A stretch of 64,000 nucleotides of DNA from Streptomyces sp. DSM 15324 (lineage in GTDB: Bacteria; Actinomycetota; Actinomycetes; Streptomycetales; Streptomycetaceae), in contig NZ_KQ949037.1 in NCBI RefSeq assembly GCF_001514285.1, positions 1 through 64,000 of the forward strand, written 5' to 3'. The notes under the pieces were generated by a model. The model saw only the letters and a program-made list of their open reading frames with translations. It was not told the origin of the DNA and did no database searches. Shown in pieces: positions 8,046 through 16,903 of the stretch; within the stretch, counting starts at the first letter, position 1; every line of letters starts with the position of its first letter. The translations under genes and the position numbers were made by a program.

Positions 8046-9935
8046 TCACGGGGTGTGACCGGCGCGGCGGAGAACAGGGCGCAGGGCCTCGATGACACCG
8101 GGGTCGTCCACGGTGGAGGGGATCGGTTCGTCGTGCCCGTCGGCGATGCCGCGCATCGTCTTGCGGAGGATCTTCCCCGAACGGGTCTTGGGCAGGGCGG
8201 CCACGACCGTGACGTCCTTGAGGGAGGCGACGGCGCCGATGCGCTCGCGTACGAGCTGGACGAGTTCGGCCTCGACCTCGCCCGGTTCGCGGTCGCTGCC
8301 GGCTTTCAGGACGACGAAGCCGCGCGGGATCTGTCCCTTTAGTTCGTCGGCGACGCCGATGACGGCGCATTCGGCGACGTCGGGGTGGGCGGCCAGGGCC
8401 TCTTCCATGCTGCCGGTGGACAGCCGGTGTCCGGCGACATTGATGACATCGTCGGTGCGGCCCATGACGAAGACGTAGCCGTCGTCGTCGAGGTGGCCGC
8501 TGTCGCCGGTGAGGTAGTAGCCGTCGTAGGCGGAGAGGTAGGAGGCGACGTAGCGGTCGTCGTCCTGCCAGAGTGTGGGCAGCGCGCCGGGCGGCAGGGG
8601 GAGCCGCACGACGATCGCGCCGTCGACGCCTGCGGGCACCGGCTCGCCCGAGGCGTCGAGGACGCGGACGTCCCATCCCGGCAGCGGGCGGGTGGGAGAC
8701 CCGGGCTTGAGAGGAGCCGCCTCGATGCCCACCGGGTTGGCGACGATGGGCCAGCCGGTCTCGGTCTGCCACCAGTGGTCGATCACTGGTACGCCCAGCA
8801 GGTCGCTCGCCCAGTGGTAGGTCTCGGGATCGAGGCGCTCACCGGCCAGGAAGAGATAGCGCAGGTGAGAGAGGTCGTAGCCGGCGGTGAGCGTCCCCTT
8901 CGGGTCCTCTTTCCTGATCGCCCGGAAGGCGGTAGGCGCCGTGAACATGGTCTTGACGCCGTACTCGGCGGCCACCCGCCAGAACTGGCCCGCGTCCGGG
9001 GTGCCGACCGGCTTGCCCTCGTACAGCACCGTGGTCGCGCCGACCAGCAAGGGCGCGTAGACGATGTACGAGTGCCCGACGACCCAGCCGACATCGGAGC
9101 CGGTGAACATGGTCTCGCCCGGGCCCACGTCGTACACGGCCCCCATCGACCAGTGCAGGGCCACCGCGTAGCCGCCACTGTCGCGGACGACTCCCTTCGG
9201 CTTTCCGGTCGTTCCGGAGGTGTAGAGGATGTAGAGCGGGTCGGTCGCGGCCACCGGCACGCAGTCGGCCGGTGCCGCGGCGGCGACCAGGTCCGCCCAG
9301 TCGAGATCGTCCGGCCCCAGCGCGGCCGTCTCCTGCGGGCGTTGCAGGATCACGCTCTTCTCCGGCTTGTGGCCCGCGAGCTCGATCGCCTCGTCGAGCA
9401 GGGGCTTGTACGCGATGACCCGCTTGCCCTCGATGCCGCAGGAGGCGGAGACGACCACTTTGGGGGCGGCGTCGTCGATGCGAAGGGCGAGTTCGCGTGC
9501 GGCGAATCCGCCGAAGACGACGGAGTGGACCGCGCCGATGCGTGCGCAGGCCAGCATCGCGACGGCGGCCTCGGGGACCATCGGCATGTAGATGACCACG
9601 CGGTCGCCGTGTCCCACGCCGAGCTGTGCGAGTGCTCCGGCGAAGGCCGCCACCTCGTCCCTCAGCTGTTTGTAGGTGTAGGTGCGCCGGGTGCCCGTCA
9701 CGGGGGAGTCGTGGACGAGCGCGGGTTGCTCGCCCCGGCCGGCTTCGATGTGCCGGTCGAGCGCGTTGAAGCAGACGTTGAGCCGTCCGTCGGGAAACCA
9801 GCGGTAGAAGGGCGCGCCCGAGGAGTCCAGAGCGCGTCGCGGAGCGACATCCCAGTCGACGCCCTCCGCTGCCTTCAGCCAGAAGCTCTCCGGGTCCTCG
9901 GTACTGGCGCGGAAGACATCTTCGTATGTTCCCAT
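8046..9935 (-). CDS. prpE: propionate/short-chain acyl-CoA synthetase (PrpE-like)
   Basis: 629-residue class I adenylate-forming enzyme of the acetyl/propionyl-CoA synthetase branch, making acyl-CoA from a short carboxylic acid, ATP and CoA. The P-loop-like motif YTSGTTGKPKG is at residues 238-248, the adenine-binding HWWQTETGWP follows, and the C-terminal hinge region ends in TRSGKILRK with the acylated/catalytic Lys near 588. The N-terminal NVCFNALDRHIEAGRG is typical of PrpE/AcsA. I chose the ATG at 9935, preceded by AAGGAGT; a longer frame to 10004 adds no homology. It is codirectional with the esterase at 10121, 185 bp upstream. Propionate specificity is inferred from overall similarity. 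Confidence 0.9.
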   Translation of the reverse strand: MGTYEDVFRASTEDPESFWLKAAEGVDWDVAPRRALDSSGAPFYRWFPDGRLNVCFNALDRHIEAGRGEQPALVHDSPVTGTRRTYTYKQLRDEVAAFAGALAQLGVGHGDRVVIYMPMVPEAAVAMLACARIGAVHSVVFGGFAARELALRIDDAAPKVVVSASCGIEGKRVIAYKPLLDEAIELAGHKPEKSVILQRPQETAALGPDDLDWADLVAAAAPADCVPVAATDPLYILYTSGTTGKPKGVVRDSGGYAVALHWSMGAVYDVGPGETMFTGSDVGWVVGHSYIVYAPLLVGATTVLYEGKPVGTPDAGQFWRVAAEYGVKTMFTAPTAFRAIRKEDPKGTLTAGYDLSHLRYLFLAGERLDPETYHWASDLLGVPVIDHWWQTETGWPIVANPVGIEAAPLKPGSPTRPLPGWDVRVLDASGEPVPAGVDGAIVVRLPLPPGALPTLWQDDDRYVASYLSAYDGYYLTGDSGHLDDDGYVFVMGRTDDVINVAGHRLSTGSMEEALAAHPDVAECAVIGVADELKGQIPRGFVVLKAGSDREPGEVEAELVQLVRERIGAVASLKDVTVVAALPKTRSGKILRKTMRGIADGHDEPIPSTVDDPGVIEALRPVLRRAGHTP

Positions 9936-10120
9936 CGCGCACTCCTTTGTGGCATCAAGGGACGGTGATGTGGCTGGGTGCGGAACCGTGTCGGACACAG
10001 GCACCGCATGCCGGCCGACATGGTCTGGCAGGATGCCGGCGACCGGCGGGAACCGGTCACCGGCGTCGCGGTGGTGCGGCGGTCCGGCCGAAGGGCCGCT
10101 CCGCCCAGTGTGCCTTCAGC

Positions 10121-11032
10121 TCACGCGCCGAGGTGCTTGCGCAGCCATTGGCCCATCTGCTGGATCGCCTGGTCCACCTCGGGTACGCGCCCGGCGCCCA
10201 GGATGAACGAGTGCTGCCCTTCGGGCATCGGGTGGACCTCTGAGGTGACCTTGAAGTCCGCGAGGCGTCGGCCGAGTTCGGCGCCGTCGTCGGCGAGGGT
10301 CTCGTACTCGCCGTAGTGGACGGTCGTGGGCGGCAGGCCGGTCAGATCGGCGTTTGCGATGCTGATCGCGGGGTCGGTGAAGTCCACGGCGGGATCCTGC
10401 AGCCAGGCTCCTCGGAAGAGTTCGAGGGTGCTCCTGCTGAGCATCTTGTCGTTGTCCTCGTTCTCGTCCACCGACGCGTTCTGGATGGTGAGGTCGGTCC
10501 ACGGCGAGACGCTGACGATCGCGCCCGGCGTCGCCTCGCCCTTCGCGAGCAGGCGCAGCGGGAGCATCACCGCGAGGGTGCCGCCGATCGAGTGGCCCGT
10601 GCTGCCGATGTTCCGCGGCTCGTAGCCCTGCGAGAGCAGCCACCGGTACGCCGTCTCGGCGTCGTCGAGCTGCGCCGGGTAGGGGTGTTCGGGCGCCAGG
10701 CGGAAGTCCACGACGAGGGAGCGGGCTCCGGCTGCCTTGGCGATGTGGCCTGCGGCCTTGCGGTCCGAGTGCATGGAGGCGGTGACGGATCCGCCGAAGT
10801 GGAAGTGGAGCAGTGCCTTGTCGGGGTCGGCGCCCTCGGGGATGGCCCAGAGGGCGGGGACGCCGCCCGCGTCCACCTCGGCGTACGTGACGCCTTCCGG
10901 CTCGGTCGACGCCTTGTGGTTCGAGTCCACGATGTCGCGGATGACGGCCAGGTCGAGACCGGGTGTCGACGACTTCGCGCTCACGCTCGCGAGGAACTCC
11001 GCGAACTCCTGTGCCTCTCGGCTTACGCCCAT
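10121..11032 (-). CDS. HSL-type alpha/beta hydrolase (esterase)
   Basis: 303-residue cytoplasmic esterase of the hormone-sensitive-lipase family. The oxyanion motif, usually HGGG, reads HFHFGGS. It is followed by VVDFRLAPEHPYPAQLDD, the nucleophile elbow GHSIGG near residue 150, and a C-terminal MPEGQHSF with the catalytic His. The start is the ATG at 11032 with AGGAGCACC upstream. Its promoter region carries a 36-bp element (11102-11137) shared with the promoter between 22981-23994 and the HxlR gene at 24098, suggesting HxlR control. It may form a transcription unit with the acyl-CoA synthetase downstream. Substrate unknown. Confidence 0.9.
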   Translation of the reverse strand: MGVSREAQEFAEFLASVSAKSSTPGLDLAVIRDIVDSNHKASTEPEGVTYAEVDAGGVPALWAIPEGADPDKALLHFHFGGSVTASMHSDRKAAGHIAKAAGARSLVVDFRLAPEHPYPAQLDDAETAYRWLLSQGYEPRNIGSTGHSIGGTLAVMLPLRLLAKGEATPGAIVSVSPWTDLTIQNASVDENEDNDKMLSRSTLELFRGAWLQDPAVDFTDPAISIANADLTGLPPTTVHYGEYETLADDGAELGRRLADFKVTSEVHPMPEGQHSFILGAGRVPEVDQAIQQMGQWLRKHLGA

Positions 11033-11101
11033 GGTGGTGCTCCTTCGCAGGTTGCTGCCACGCCCACGTCCCGCGTGCAGCCAGGTTGATGTGCTGGTCC
11101 T

Positions 11102-11137
11102 GACGCTACTGGCTGAGTATAAGAAAGTAAACCCAGG
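11102..11137. promoter_or_regulatory. shared 36-bp HxlR-type element, site A
   Basis: 36 bases matching 24043-24078 at 30 positions, with no gap. Conserved blocks are GACGCTACT, TGAGTAT and AAAGTAAAC, ending CAGG. It lies 70 bp upstream of the esterase start. Differences fall mainly in two clusters, as expected for a spaced operator or promoter. Confidence 0.6.
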
Positions 11138-11500
11138 AGGTTGGGGGTCGCCTCTGGCTGCGGGCGCGGCGGCGCAGTGAGGGCGACCGAGGGTGATCAA
11201 CGCTCCAGAATCTCTGCCGTTGCGGATCAGCGGTCTGAGGTCCGACTGTCTAGGAGGGAGTAGTCCCCCCGTCGCCTGGGCCGGTGCGGCGGAACGCCTG
11301 ATGGTGATGCGTGAGGACGCCGGACTGCAGCCGTGTCTGTCTGCCGGGACCGTCCCGGATCCGACGACCGATTCGCTTGGCGCCGGCCTGCCTGTGGGGC
11401 GTACAGGGCGGCCGGATGCGGGACTACAAGGCTCCGCACGAACCTCAGCATCACGACAGCGATGCGGACGAGAAGACAACTCTGTTCGGGACCGGCGTTC
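11138..11500. other. non-coding or decayed stretch
   Basis: About 360 bases between the esterase promoter and the alcohol dehydrogenase relic. No frame shows recognisable homology; it may be the worn N-terminal part of the dehydrogenase. Confidence 0.3.
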
Positions 11501-11874
11501 CTGCCGGTCGCCGCCGTTGTTGACGCGCTCACTCATGCCGTCGAGGCGTACGTGAGCCGCAAGGCCAATCCGTTCTCCGACGGCCTTGCGCTGAACGCTC
11601 TCGTCCGCGCAGGGGCAGATGGCGTGGGGCGAGTCGACCATGGCACGGCATGAGCCGCGCGATCGGCGCGCACTTCCACGTCGCTCATGGCCTGTCGAAC
11701 GCGATGCTCTTCCCCGCGGTGACGGCGTTCTCCGTACCGGCCGCCGAGAGCCGGTACGCCGACTGCGCCCGCGCGTTCGGAGTTGCCGCCGACGGCGACG
11801 GCGATGCCCTGGCGGCCGGGAGGTTCGTGGAGGCGCTCCGCGACCTGTGCGAGGATCTTGACCTTCAGCCGTAG
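11501..11874 (+). pseudogene. relic of an iron-containing alcohol dehydrogenase
   Basis: VDALTHAVEAYVSRKANPFS is the conserved metal-site helix of group III (iron) alcohol dehydrogenases. It is followed by FSDGLALNAL, then after a deletion of roughly 40 residues and frame changes by QMAWGESTMA and MSRAIGAHFHVAHGLSNAML, the second metal-His helix. The frame ends at RDLCEDLDLQP. The NAD-binding N-terminal domain is missing. It is clearly inactive. Confidence 0.7.
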
Positions 11875-11938
11875 ATCTGCGGGTAGAGGTCCTGGATCTC
11901 GTCCACGGTGGGCACAACGGGGTTGTTGGCGGGGTTCC
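11865..11938 (-). pseudogene. inverted C-terminal tip of an iron alcohol dehydrogenase
   Basis: On the minus strand NPANNPVVPTVDEIQDLYPQ followed by IYG and a stop is the typical C-terminus of iron alcohol dehydrogenases. It lies tail to tail with the plus-strand relic and overlaps it by 10 bases, so part of the gene (or of a second copy) has been inverted. Confidence 0.5.
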
Positions 11939-12028
11939 GGACACGAGCGCCTGCTCAGCCATGAGGGGCGACAGTCGGCGACGGAGGAACGGTGATGGCA
12001 CAACAGCCAGGTCCGCGCGGAGTACGAG

Positions 12029-13045
12029 ATGAGACGCATGACTGACATTGCTGAGGGCGAGGTTCTCACCGATGTGCACCGGGGCGTCGGCCGGATCCTT
12101 CTGAACCGACCCAAGGCGCTCAACGCCCTGACGACAGGCATGGTCGCGGCCATTGACGGTGCGCTCGCCGCATGGGAGCACACACCGCTGTCCGCTGTGG
12201 TGATCGCCAGCACCAGTGTGAAGGCCTTCTGTGCCGGCGGCGACATCCGCACGATCCGTGAGCACAGCCTCGCTGGGGATGCCGAGGCCAGTGAGCGGTT
12301 CTTCGCCTCCGAGTACCGGCTCAACGCCCGGATCGCTGAGTATCCCGTGCCGGTCGTGTCGCTCATCGACGGCATGTGCATGGGCGGTGGTCTCGGTCTG
12401 TCGGTCCACGGCACCTTCCGCGTCGTCACCGAGCGTGCGGTGCTGGCGATGCCCGAGACCGGGATCGGTTTCTTCCCCGACATCGGGGCCAGCTACTTTC
12501 TGCCGCGGCTGCCCGGCGCGATGGGCATGTACCTGGGACTGACCGGGCACCGTCTCGACGCTGCCGACGCCCTGTACGCGGGGCTGGCCACGCACTTCGT
12601 CCCCACGGACAGGCTCGGTGCGGTCGCAGACGCCCTGGCGGACAGCCCAGGCGCCCCGGTGGACGTCGTCCTGAACCGCCTTGCCGACCGTTCTCCGGTG
12701 GGGGCGAGCAGGCTGGCGGAGGTACGCGGGGAGATGGACTGGGCGTTCGGCGCGCCGACCCTCGGTGAGATCGAGAAACGCCTGCGTCACCTCGACACCG
12801 TCTGGGCGTCAGACGCGTTGATCGCCCTGGAGTCCGCCTCGCCGCAGAGCTTGGAGATCACTCACAACCTGCTGGCCCGGGGCAGACAGACGTTGCGCGA
12901 GTGCCTTGCCGCCGAGCTCACTCTCACGCGCACGACCATCCGCACGCCGGACTTCCTGGAGGGCGTCCGAGCGGCCTTGGTCGACAAGGACCGCAGTCCC
13001 ATCTGGGAACGTGAGGCGCAGGGCGGACAGACGCCGCCGGCCTGA
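12029..13045 (+). CDS. enoyl-CoA hydratase/isomerase, 3-hydroxyisobutyryl-CoA hydrolase type
   Basis: 338-residue crotonase-fold protein. FCAGGDIRTIR and GMCMGGGLGLSVHG form the oxyanion hole. The run AMPETGIGFFPDIGASYFLP, with its Glu and the FFPD segment, and the C-terminal DFLEGVRAALVDKDRSP are characteristic of 3-hydroxyisobutyryl-CoA hydrolases, which act in valine catabolism, rather than simple hydratases. GGAG precedes the ATG at 12029; a second ATG at 12038 is possible. It stands alone between the alcohol dehydrogenase relic and the TetR gene. The exact acyl-CoA substrate is not determined. Confidence 0.87.
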   Translation: MRRMTDIAEGEVLTDVHRGVGRILLNRPKALNALTTGMVAAIDGALAAWEHTPLSAVVIASTSVKAFCAGGDIRTIREHSLAGDAEASERFFASEYRLNARIAEYPVPVVSLIDGMCMGGGLGLSVHGTFRVVTERAVLAMPETGIGFFPDIGASYFLPRLPGAMGMYLGLTGHRLDAADALYAGLATHFVPTDRLGAVADALADSPGAPVDVVLNRLADRSPVGASRLAEVRGEMDWAFGAPTLGEIEKRLRHLDTVWASDALIALESASPQSLEITHNLLARGRQTLRECLAAELTLTRTTIRTPDFLEGVRAALVDKDRSPIWEREAQGGQTPPA

Positions 13046-13236
13046 CCGGTAGTGCAGGGTGAGCGGCTGCCCGTTGTCCGCACTGCCGCACTGCCGGACA
13101 GGTTGTTCTTGCCGAGTTGCGCGGCGCGGATCGCGGTGACGTGCCCGCGCTTCCGCCGCCGATGGTGACCACGCCGTAGCGCGTGCTCACGAAGTGCCCC
13201 CGTTCCGGGGACATGGTCGGCTCGTGGAGCGAGCGG

Positions 13237-13860
13237 TCATGCGGCGCGGATGTGCTGCGCCAGGGTGGCGTGGACCTGGTCACGGATGTCGGCGAGCACG
13301 GCCTCGTCGCTGCGGTGCAGGCACACGGTGGCGGTGGTGCTGATGTGAATGATCGCGGTGATCACCCGCGCCAGCGTTGCCGCGTCGGCGGCGCCGATGT
13401 CCTCGTTGCGCGTGAGCAGGCCCGTGATGCCGTCCTCGACGCGGCCGGCAAGGGTCAGACCCACTTGCCGGTATGGCTCGGCCGGGTCGCCGAAGACAAG
13501 TTCGCGCAGATAGGTGCGGCCGTTCTCGATGTGCTCCCGCACGCACTCCACCAGGGGGCGGATGAGAGCGATGACCCGCTCCAGCGCGCCCTGTCCTACG
13601 GCGGCGTCGGCGGCGGCGAGGCCGGAATCGACGGCGGCGGCGAACTTCTCGTTCTGCACCATGATCAGCAGCTCGGCCTTCGTGGACGCGTACAGGTAGA
13701 GCGTCCCGATGGCGACATCGGCCCGGCGGGCGACCTGCTGCGTCGTGACCCTGTCCACGCCGTGTTCGGCGAACAGCTCGCGGGCGGCGGTCATGATGCG
13801 CTCGCGCTTGTCCTGTTTGGCCCTCTCGCGGCGCCCGGTCGGCATGTGATCGCTTCCCAT
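13237..13860 (-). CDS. TetR family regulator (copy 3)
   Basis: 207-residue TetR repressor. It begins GSDHMPTGRRERAKQDKRER, with the HTH in VTTQQVARRADVAIGTLYLY and a C-terminal ENGRTYLRELVFGDPAEPY block. The gene at 18871 is a clear paralogue (GRRER, VTTQQIADKADIGTGTLFLY, DNGRTYLREMVFGDP). The ATG at 13860 has AAGGGGG upstream; the frame extends further but would run through the operator. It is divergent from the oxidoreductase-hydrolase operon at 14018 and probably represses it through the palindrome at 13882. Confidence 0.9.
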   Translation of the reverse strand: MGSDHMPTGRRERAKQDKRERIMTAARELFAEHGVDRVTTQQVARRADVAIGTLYLYASTKAELLIMVQNEKFAAAVDSGLAAADAAVGQGALERVIALIRPLVECVREHIENGRTYLRELVFGDPAEPYRQVGLTLAGRVEDGITGLLTRNEDIGAADAATLARVITAIIHISTTATVCLHRSDEAVLADIRDQVHATLAQHIRAA

Positions 13861-13881
13861 GGGGACCCCCTTGACAATAAT

Positions 13882-13897
13882 TATGAGTGGACTCATA
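13882..13897. promoter_or_regulatory. TetR operator TATGAGT-GG-ACTCATA
   Basis: Perfect inverted repeat with 7-bp arms and a 2-bp centre, 22 bp before the TetR start and 120 bp before the divergent oxidoreductase gene. TTGACA at 13871 may be the minus-35 element for the plus strand. Confidence 0.65.
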
Positions 13898-14017
13898 GTT
13901 GAGTGTACTCGGATCGATCGGATGGTGCGAGGTCGTGAGGCCCCCGGATGTCGCGCCGGGTTTGCCGATCCAGTCTCAGACCTGGATAAATAGGACAAGT
14001 ATCAGGAGTGGCGCCCT

Positions 14018-15013
14018 ATGCGAGCGTTCGTCGTCACCAAGTACAAGGAGCCGCTGCAGGAGGCGGAGGTCCCCGAGCCCACCGTGGGGGAGCACGACGT
14101 GCTTGTGCGAGTGGAGGCCGCCGGGCTGAACCCGCTGGATGAGAAGATCCGCGCCGGTGAGTTCAAGCAGATCCTGCCCTACAAGCTGCCGCTGATCCTG
14201 GGCAACGACGTCGCGGGCACCGTCGTCCGCGTCGGGACGGCGGTTCGCGGCTTCAAGCCCGGAGACGAGGTCTACGCCCGGCCCCACCAGGACCGCATCG
14301 GCACGTTCGCCGAGCGCATCGCCGTAGCGGAGGGCGACCTGGCGCTCAAGCCCGCTTCGATCAGCATGGAAGAGGCCGGCTCGCTGCCGCTGGCGGCGCT
14401 CACGGCATGGCAGGCGCTGGTGGAGCGCGGGAAGCTGCGGCCCGGGCAGAAGGTGCTCATCCACGCCGGTGCCGGCGGGGTCGGTTCGATCGCGATCCAG
14501 CTCGCCGCGCACCTCGGCGCGAGTGTCGCCACCACTGCCAGCGGTTCCAACGCGGCCTATGTGCGCGCGCTCGGCGCGGACACGGTGATTGGTTACCGCA
14601 CCCAGGACTTCGAGCAGCTCCTGACCGGCTACGACCTGGTGCTGGACAGCCTCGGTGGAGAGACCCTCGAGAAGTCCCTGCGGGTGCTCAGGCCCGGCGG
14701 CAAGGCCATCGGGATCGCCGGTCCCCCGGACCCCGCGTTCGCCCGCCAGGCCGGCCTGAATCCGCTGCTGCGCCTGGCGGTCACAGCCCTGAGCCGCAAG
14801 ATCCGCAAGCAGGCGAAGAAGCTCGGCGTGACGTACGAGTTCCTGTTCATGCACGCCAGCGGCGACCAGCTCCGCCGGATCACCACCCTCATCGACCAGG
14901 GCGCGGTGCGCCCGGTCGTGGGAAAGGTGTTCCCCTTCGACCAGACCCCGCACGCGCTGCAGTCCCTGTCTCAGGGCGGCATCCGCGGCAAGGCCGTCAT
15001 CGGCAACAGCTGA
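14018..15013 (+). CDS. NADPH:quinone-type medium-chain oxidoreductase (copy 1)
   Basis: 331-residue MDR-superfamily enzyme without the structural or catalytic zinc cysteines, as in the quinone oxidoreductase/enoyl reductase branch. It has the N-terminal GroES-like domain (NPLDEKIRAGEFK, LGNDVAGTVVRVG) and Rossmann motif HAGAGGVGSIAIQLA. The sequence LSRKIRKQAKKLGVTYEFLF is shared with the paralogue at 22981. The start ATG at 14018 has CAGGAGT upstream. It is first gene of an apparent operon with the hydrolase (15080), the EthD-like protein (15978) and an enoyl-CoA hydratase-like protein (16904). Confidence 0.92.
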   Translation: MRAFVVTKYKEPLQEAEVPEPTVGEHDVLVRVEAAGLNPLDEKIRAGEFKQILPYKLPLILGNDVAGTVVRVGTAVRGFKPGDEVYARPHQDRIGTFAERIAVAEGDLALKPASISMEEAGSLPLAALTAWQALVERGKLRPGQKVLIHAGAGGVGSIAIQLAAHLGASVATTASGSNAAYVRALGADTVIGYRTQDFEQLLTGYDLVLDSLGGETLEKSLRVLRPGGKAIGIAGPPDPAFARQAGLNPLLRLAVTALSRKIRKQAKKLGVTYEFLFMHASGDQLRRITTLIDQGAVRPVVGKVFPFDQTPHALQSLSQGGIRGKAVIGNS

Positions 15014-15079
15014 CCCGCCGCAACCGCGACGGGCGACACGAAACACACAGCGACACAGAACACGCAAGGAGAATCGGTC

Positions 15080-15946
15080 ATGAGCAGCACAGACGCCCCG
15101 AACGAACCCGTCATCACCTCCTACGCGAAGGCCCCGGCCCGCACCGTCCGCGCAGGCGGCGTCACCTACGCCTACCGCGAGCTGGGTCCGAAGGGCGGTA
15201 TCCCCGTCGTCTTCTTCGTCCACCTCGCCGCGACCCTGGACAACTGGGACCCGCGCATCGTCGACCCCATCGCGAAGGGCCGTCACGTCATCGCCTTCGA
15301 CAACCGCGGTGTCGGGGCGTCCACCGGTCAGGTGCCGGACAGTGTCGAGGCGATGGCCGACGACGCCTACACCTTCATCAGGGCCCTCGGGTACGACAAG
15401 ATCGACGTCTTCTCCTTCTCCCTCGGCGGCATGGTCGCTCAGGCCCTGGTGGTGAAGCACCCCGAGCTCGTCCGCAAGCTGGTCCTCACCGGCACCGGGC
15501 CCAAGGGCGGCAAGGACATGGACAAGGTCGCCAGAGTCACCTACTGGGACATCCTGCGTGCCACGTTGACCCGTTCGGACCCCAAGGAGTTCCTGTTCTT
15601 CAACCGCAATGCCACCGGCAAGCCCGCCGCACGCGCGTTCGTCAACCGGCTCAAGGAGCGCACCGTCGACCGCGACGTGGACATCAAGACCAAGGCGTTC
15701 CAGACGCAGCTGAAGGCCATCAAGAAGTGGGGGCGCTCCGCTCCCGACGACCTGTCGTCGATCACGCAGCCCACCCTGATCGCCAACGGCGACAACGACC
15801 GCATGGTGCCGTCGGTCCTGTCGGAGGACCTGCACCGGCGCATCAAGGGCAGCGAGCTGATCATCTACCCCGACTCCGGGCACGGCGGCATCTTCCAGTA
15901 CCACCAGGAGTTCGCCCCCGTCGCGGTCGAGTTCCTGGCTCGATGA
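15080..15946 (+). CDS. alpha/beta hydrolase (copy 2)
   Basis: 288-residue cytoplasmic hydrolase, a paralogue of copies 1 and 3. The nucleophile lies in FSFSLGGMVAQAL, the acid in NGDNDRMVPS and the base in PDSGHGGIFQYH; NWDPRIVD and FDNRGVGAS are conserved. AAGGAG precedes the ATG at 15080. It is second in the operon starting at 14018, 66 bp after the oxidoreductase. A hydrolase beside an enone/quinone reductase and a crotonase suggests sequential reduction and ester or C-C cleavage of a cyclic acid; this is inference. Confidence 0.9.
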   Translation: MSSTDAPNEPVITSYAKAPARTVRAGGVTYAYRELGPKGGIPVVFFVHLAATLDNWDPRIVDPIAKGRHVIAFDNRGVGASTGQVPDSVEAMADDAYTFIRALGYDKIDVFSFSLGGMVAQALVVKHPELVRKLVLTGTGPKGGKDMDKVARVTYWDILRATLTRSDPKEFLFFNRNATGKPAARAFVNRLKERTVDRDVDIKTKAFQTQLKAIKKWGRSAPDDLSSITQPTLIANGDNDRMVPSVLSEDLHRRIKGSELIIYPDSGHGGIFQYHQEFAPVAVEFLAR

Positions 15947-15977
15947 CCGCCATCTGACCAGGAAAAAGGGCAACATC

Positions 15978-16784
15978 ATGAGCACGTCGCCGGTCGCCGC
16001 GCCCCCGGAAGTGAAGAAGCCTCTCACCTCCTCGATCCTGCTGTGGGTGCGCACCGACCAGCCCCGCCAGACCGGCATGGACCACTGGAAGGGCCCGCAC
16101 TCAGGGATCATCTCCGCCACCCCGGGGCTGGAGGAGTACCGGCAGATCCACCTCGCCGAGCAGAACACGGGCCTGTGGCCGGCCATCGAGGGGGTCCAGA
16201 CCGCGATCCCAGCAGACCGGAAGATCGACGGCGTCGCGGAAGTCACCTTCCAATCGGTGCTCGCACCCCTGAAAGGGCGCGAGCAGACGAAGCTGGCCTA
16301 CGCCGACGAGATCAACGTGTTCCGCCGCACCCTGCTCTACGCCGGCCCGCCGAACTCCTCCCGGTGGTACGACGTCGCGGGCCCCGGAGAGACGGTCGGT
16401 GCCCGCGCGCTGATCTACCTTCGCCGCAGGGACGGGGTCGGCGCCGGCGCCTTCCGGAAGTTCGTCAACGAGGAGCTCGCACCCGCGCTCGCCCGCACCG
16501 GAGTGCTGAAGGAACTGCGCACGCAGACGTTCCTGCCCTGGACGAAAAAGCTCTGGGACACCCCGGACGTCGCCCACGACAACCCCCACGACCAGCGCTT
16601 CCACGCCTCGGTCAGTCTCGGGTTCACCGACACCGCGGCACGGGACGCCTTCTTCAGAGGCAACGCGATCGAGGACCTGTCCGACCGGCTGGCACCGCAG
16701 GTCTCCGCGATCCACGCCTACGACGTCGCCGCCGCCCTCACCTACGTCAAGAACGGCGAGATCCTCCCGCACTACCAGGAGTGA
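15978..16784 (+). CDS. tandem EthD/ferredoxin-like-barrel domain protein
   Basis: 268-residue protein with no signal peptide. Two similar halves are visible: residues about 15-60 (ILLWVRTDQ...DHWKGPHSGIISATPGLEEY) and about 135-185 (RALIYLRRRD...FRKFVNEELAPALARTG). Each resembles the beta strand, FxxxW/H-GP and PGL pattern of EthD or dimeric alpha/beta-barrel proteins. Such proteins handle small organic molecules or support oxygenases and often have no known reaction. It is third in the operon, 31 bp after the hydrolase. The family assignment is tentative, the gene itself secure. Confidence 0.75.
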   Translation: MSTSPVAAPPEVKKPLTSSILLWVRTDQPRQTGMDHWKGPHSGIISATPGLEEYRQIHLAEQNTGLWPAIEGVQTAIPADRKIDGVAEVTFQSVLAPLKGREQTKLAYADEINVFRRTLLYAGPPNSSRWYDVAGPGETVGARALIYLRRRDGVGAGAFRKFVNEELAPALARTGVLKELRTQTFLPWTKKLWDTPDVAHDNPHDQRFHASVSLGFTDTAARDAFFRGNAIEDLSDRLAPQVSAIHAYDVAAALTYVKNGEILPHYQE

Positions 16785-16903
16785 GCAGCGCAGACGGGAA
16801 GCGGTTCCGCCGGATCTGCTCGGCACATCCATCCGCCCCGGCTTCCTTGCCCTCCTCGCACCCCAATCGCCGTCTGATACCCACCACGCATCCGGAGCCA
16901 GCC

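Noticed and set aside
8385..9968. 527-codon plus-strand frame
   Set aside because: Exact antisense of the acyl-CoA synthetase; no family motifs.
10121..12790. A single 889-codon minus-strand frame covering the esterase and its upstream DNA
   Set aside because: Only the last 303 codons show homology; the rest is antisense of the crotonase gene and the alcohol dehydrogenase relic, open because of base bias.
12924..13283. Minus-strand RYGVVTIGGGSAGT near 13150-13180, resembling the start of a flavoprotein
   Set aside because: Only about 15 residues look right and nothing follows; too short to call a relic.
13976..16246. 756-codon minus-strand frame
   Set aside because: Antisense of the oxidoreductase-hydrolase operon; composition is a codon-bias shadow (Gly, Val, Asp-rich).
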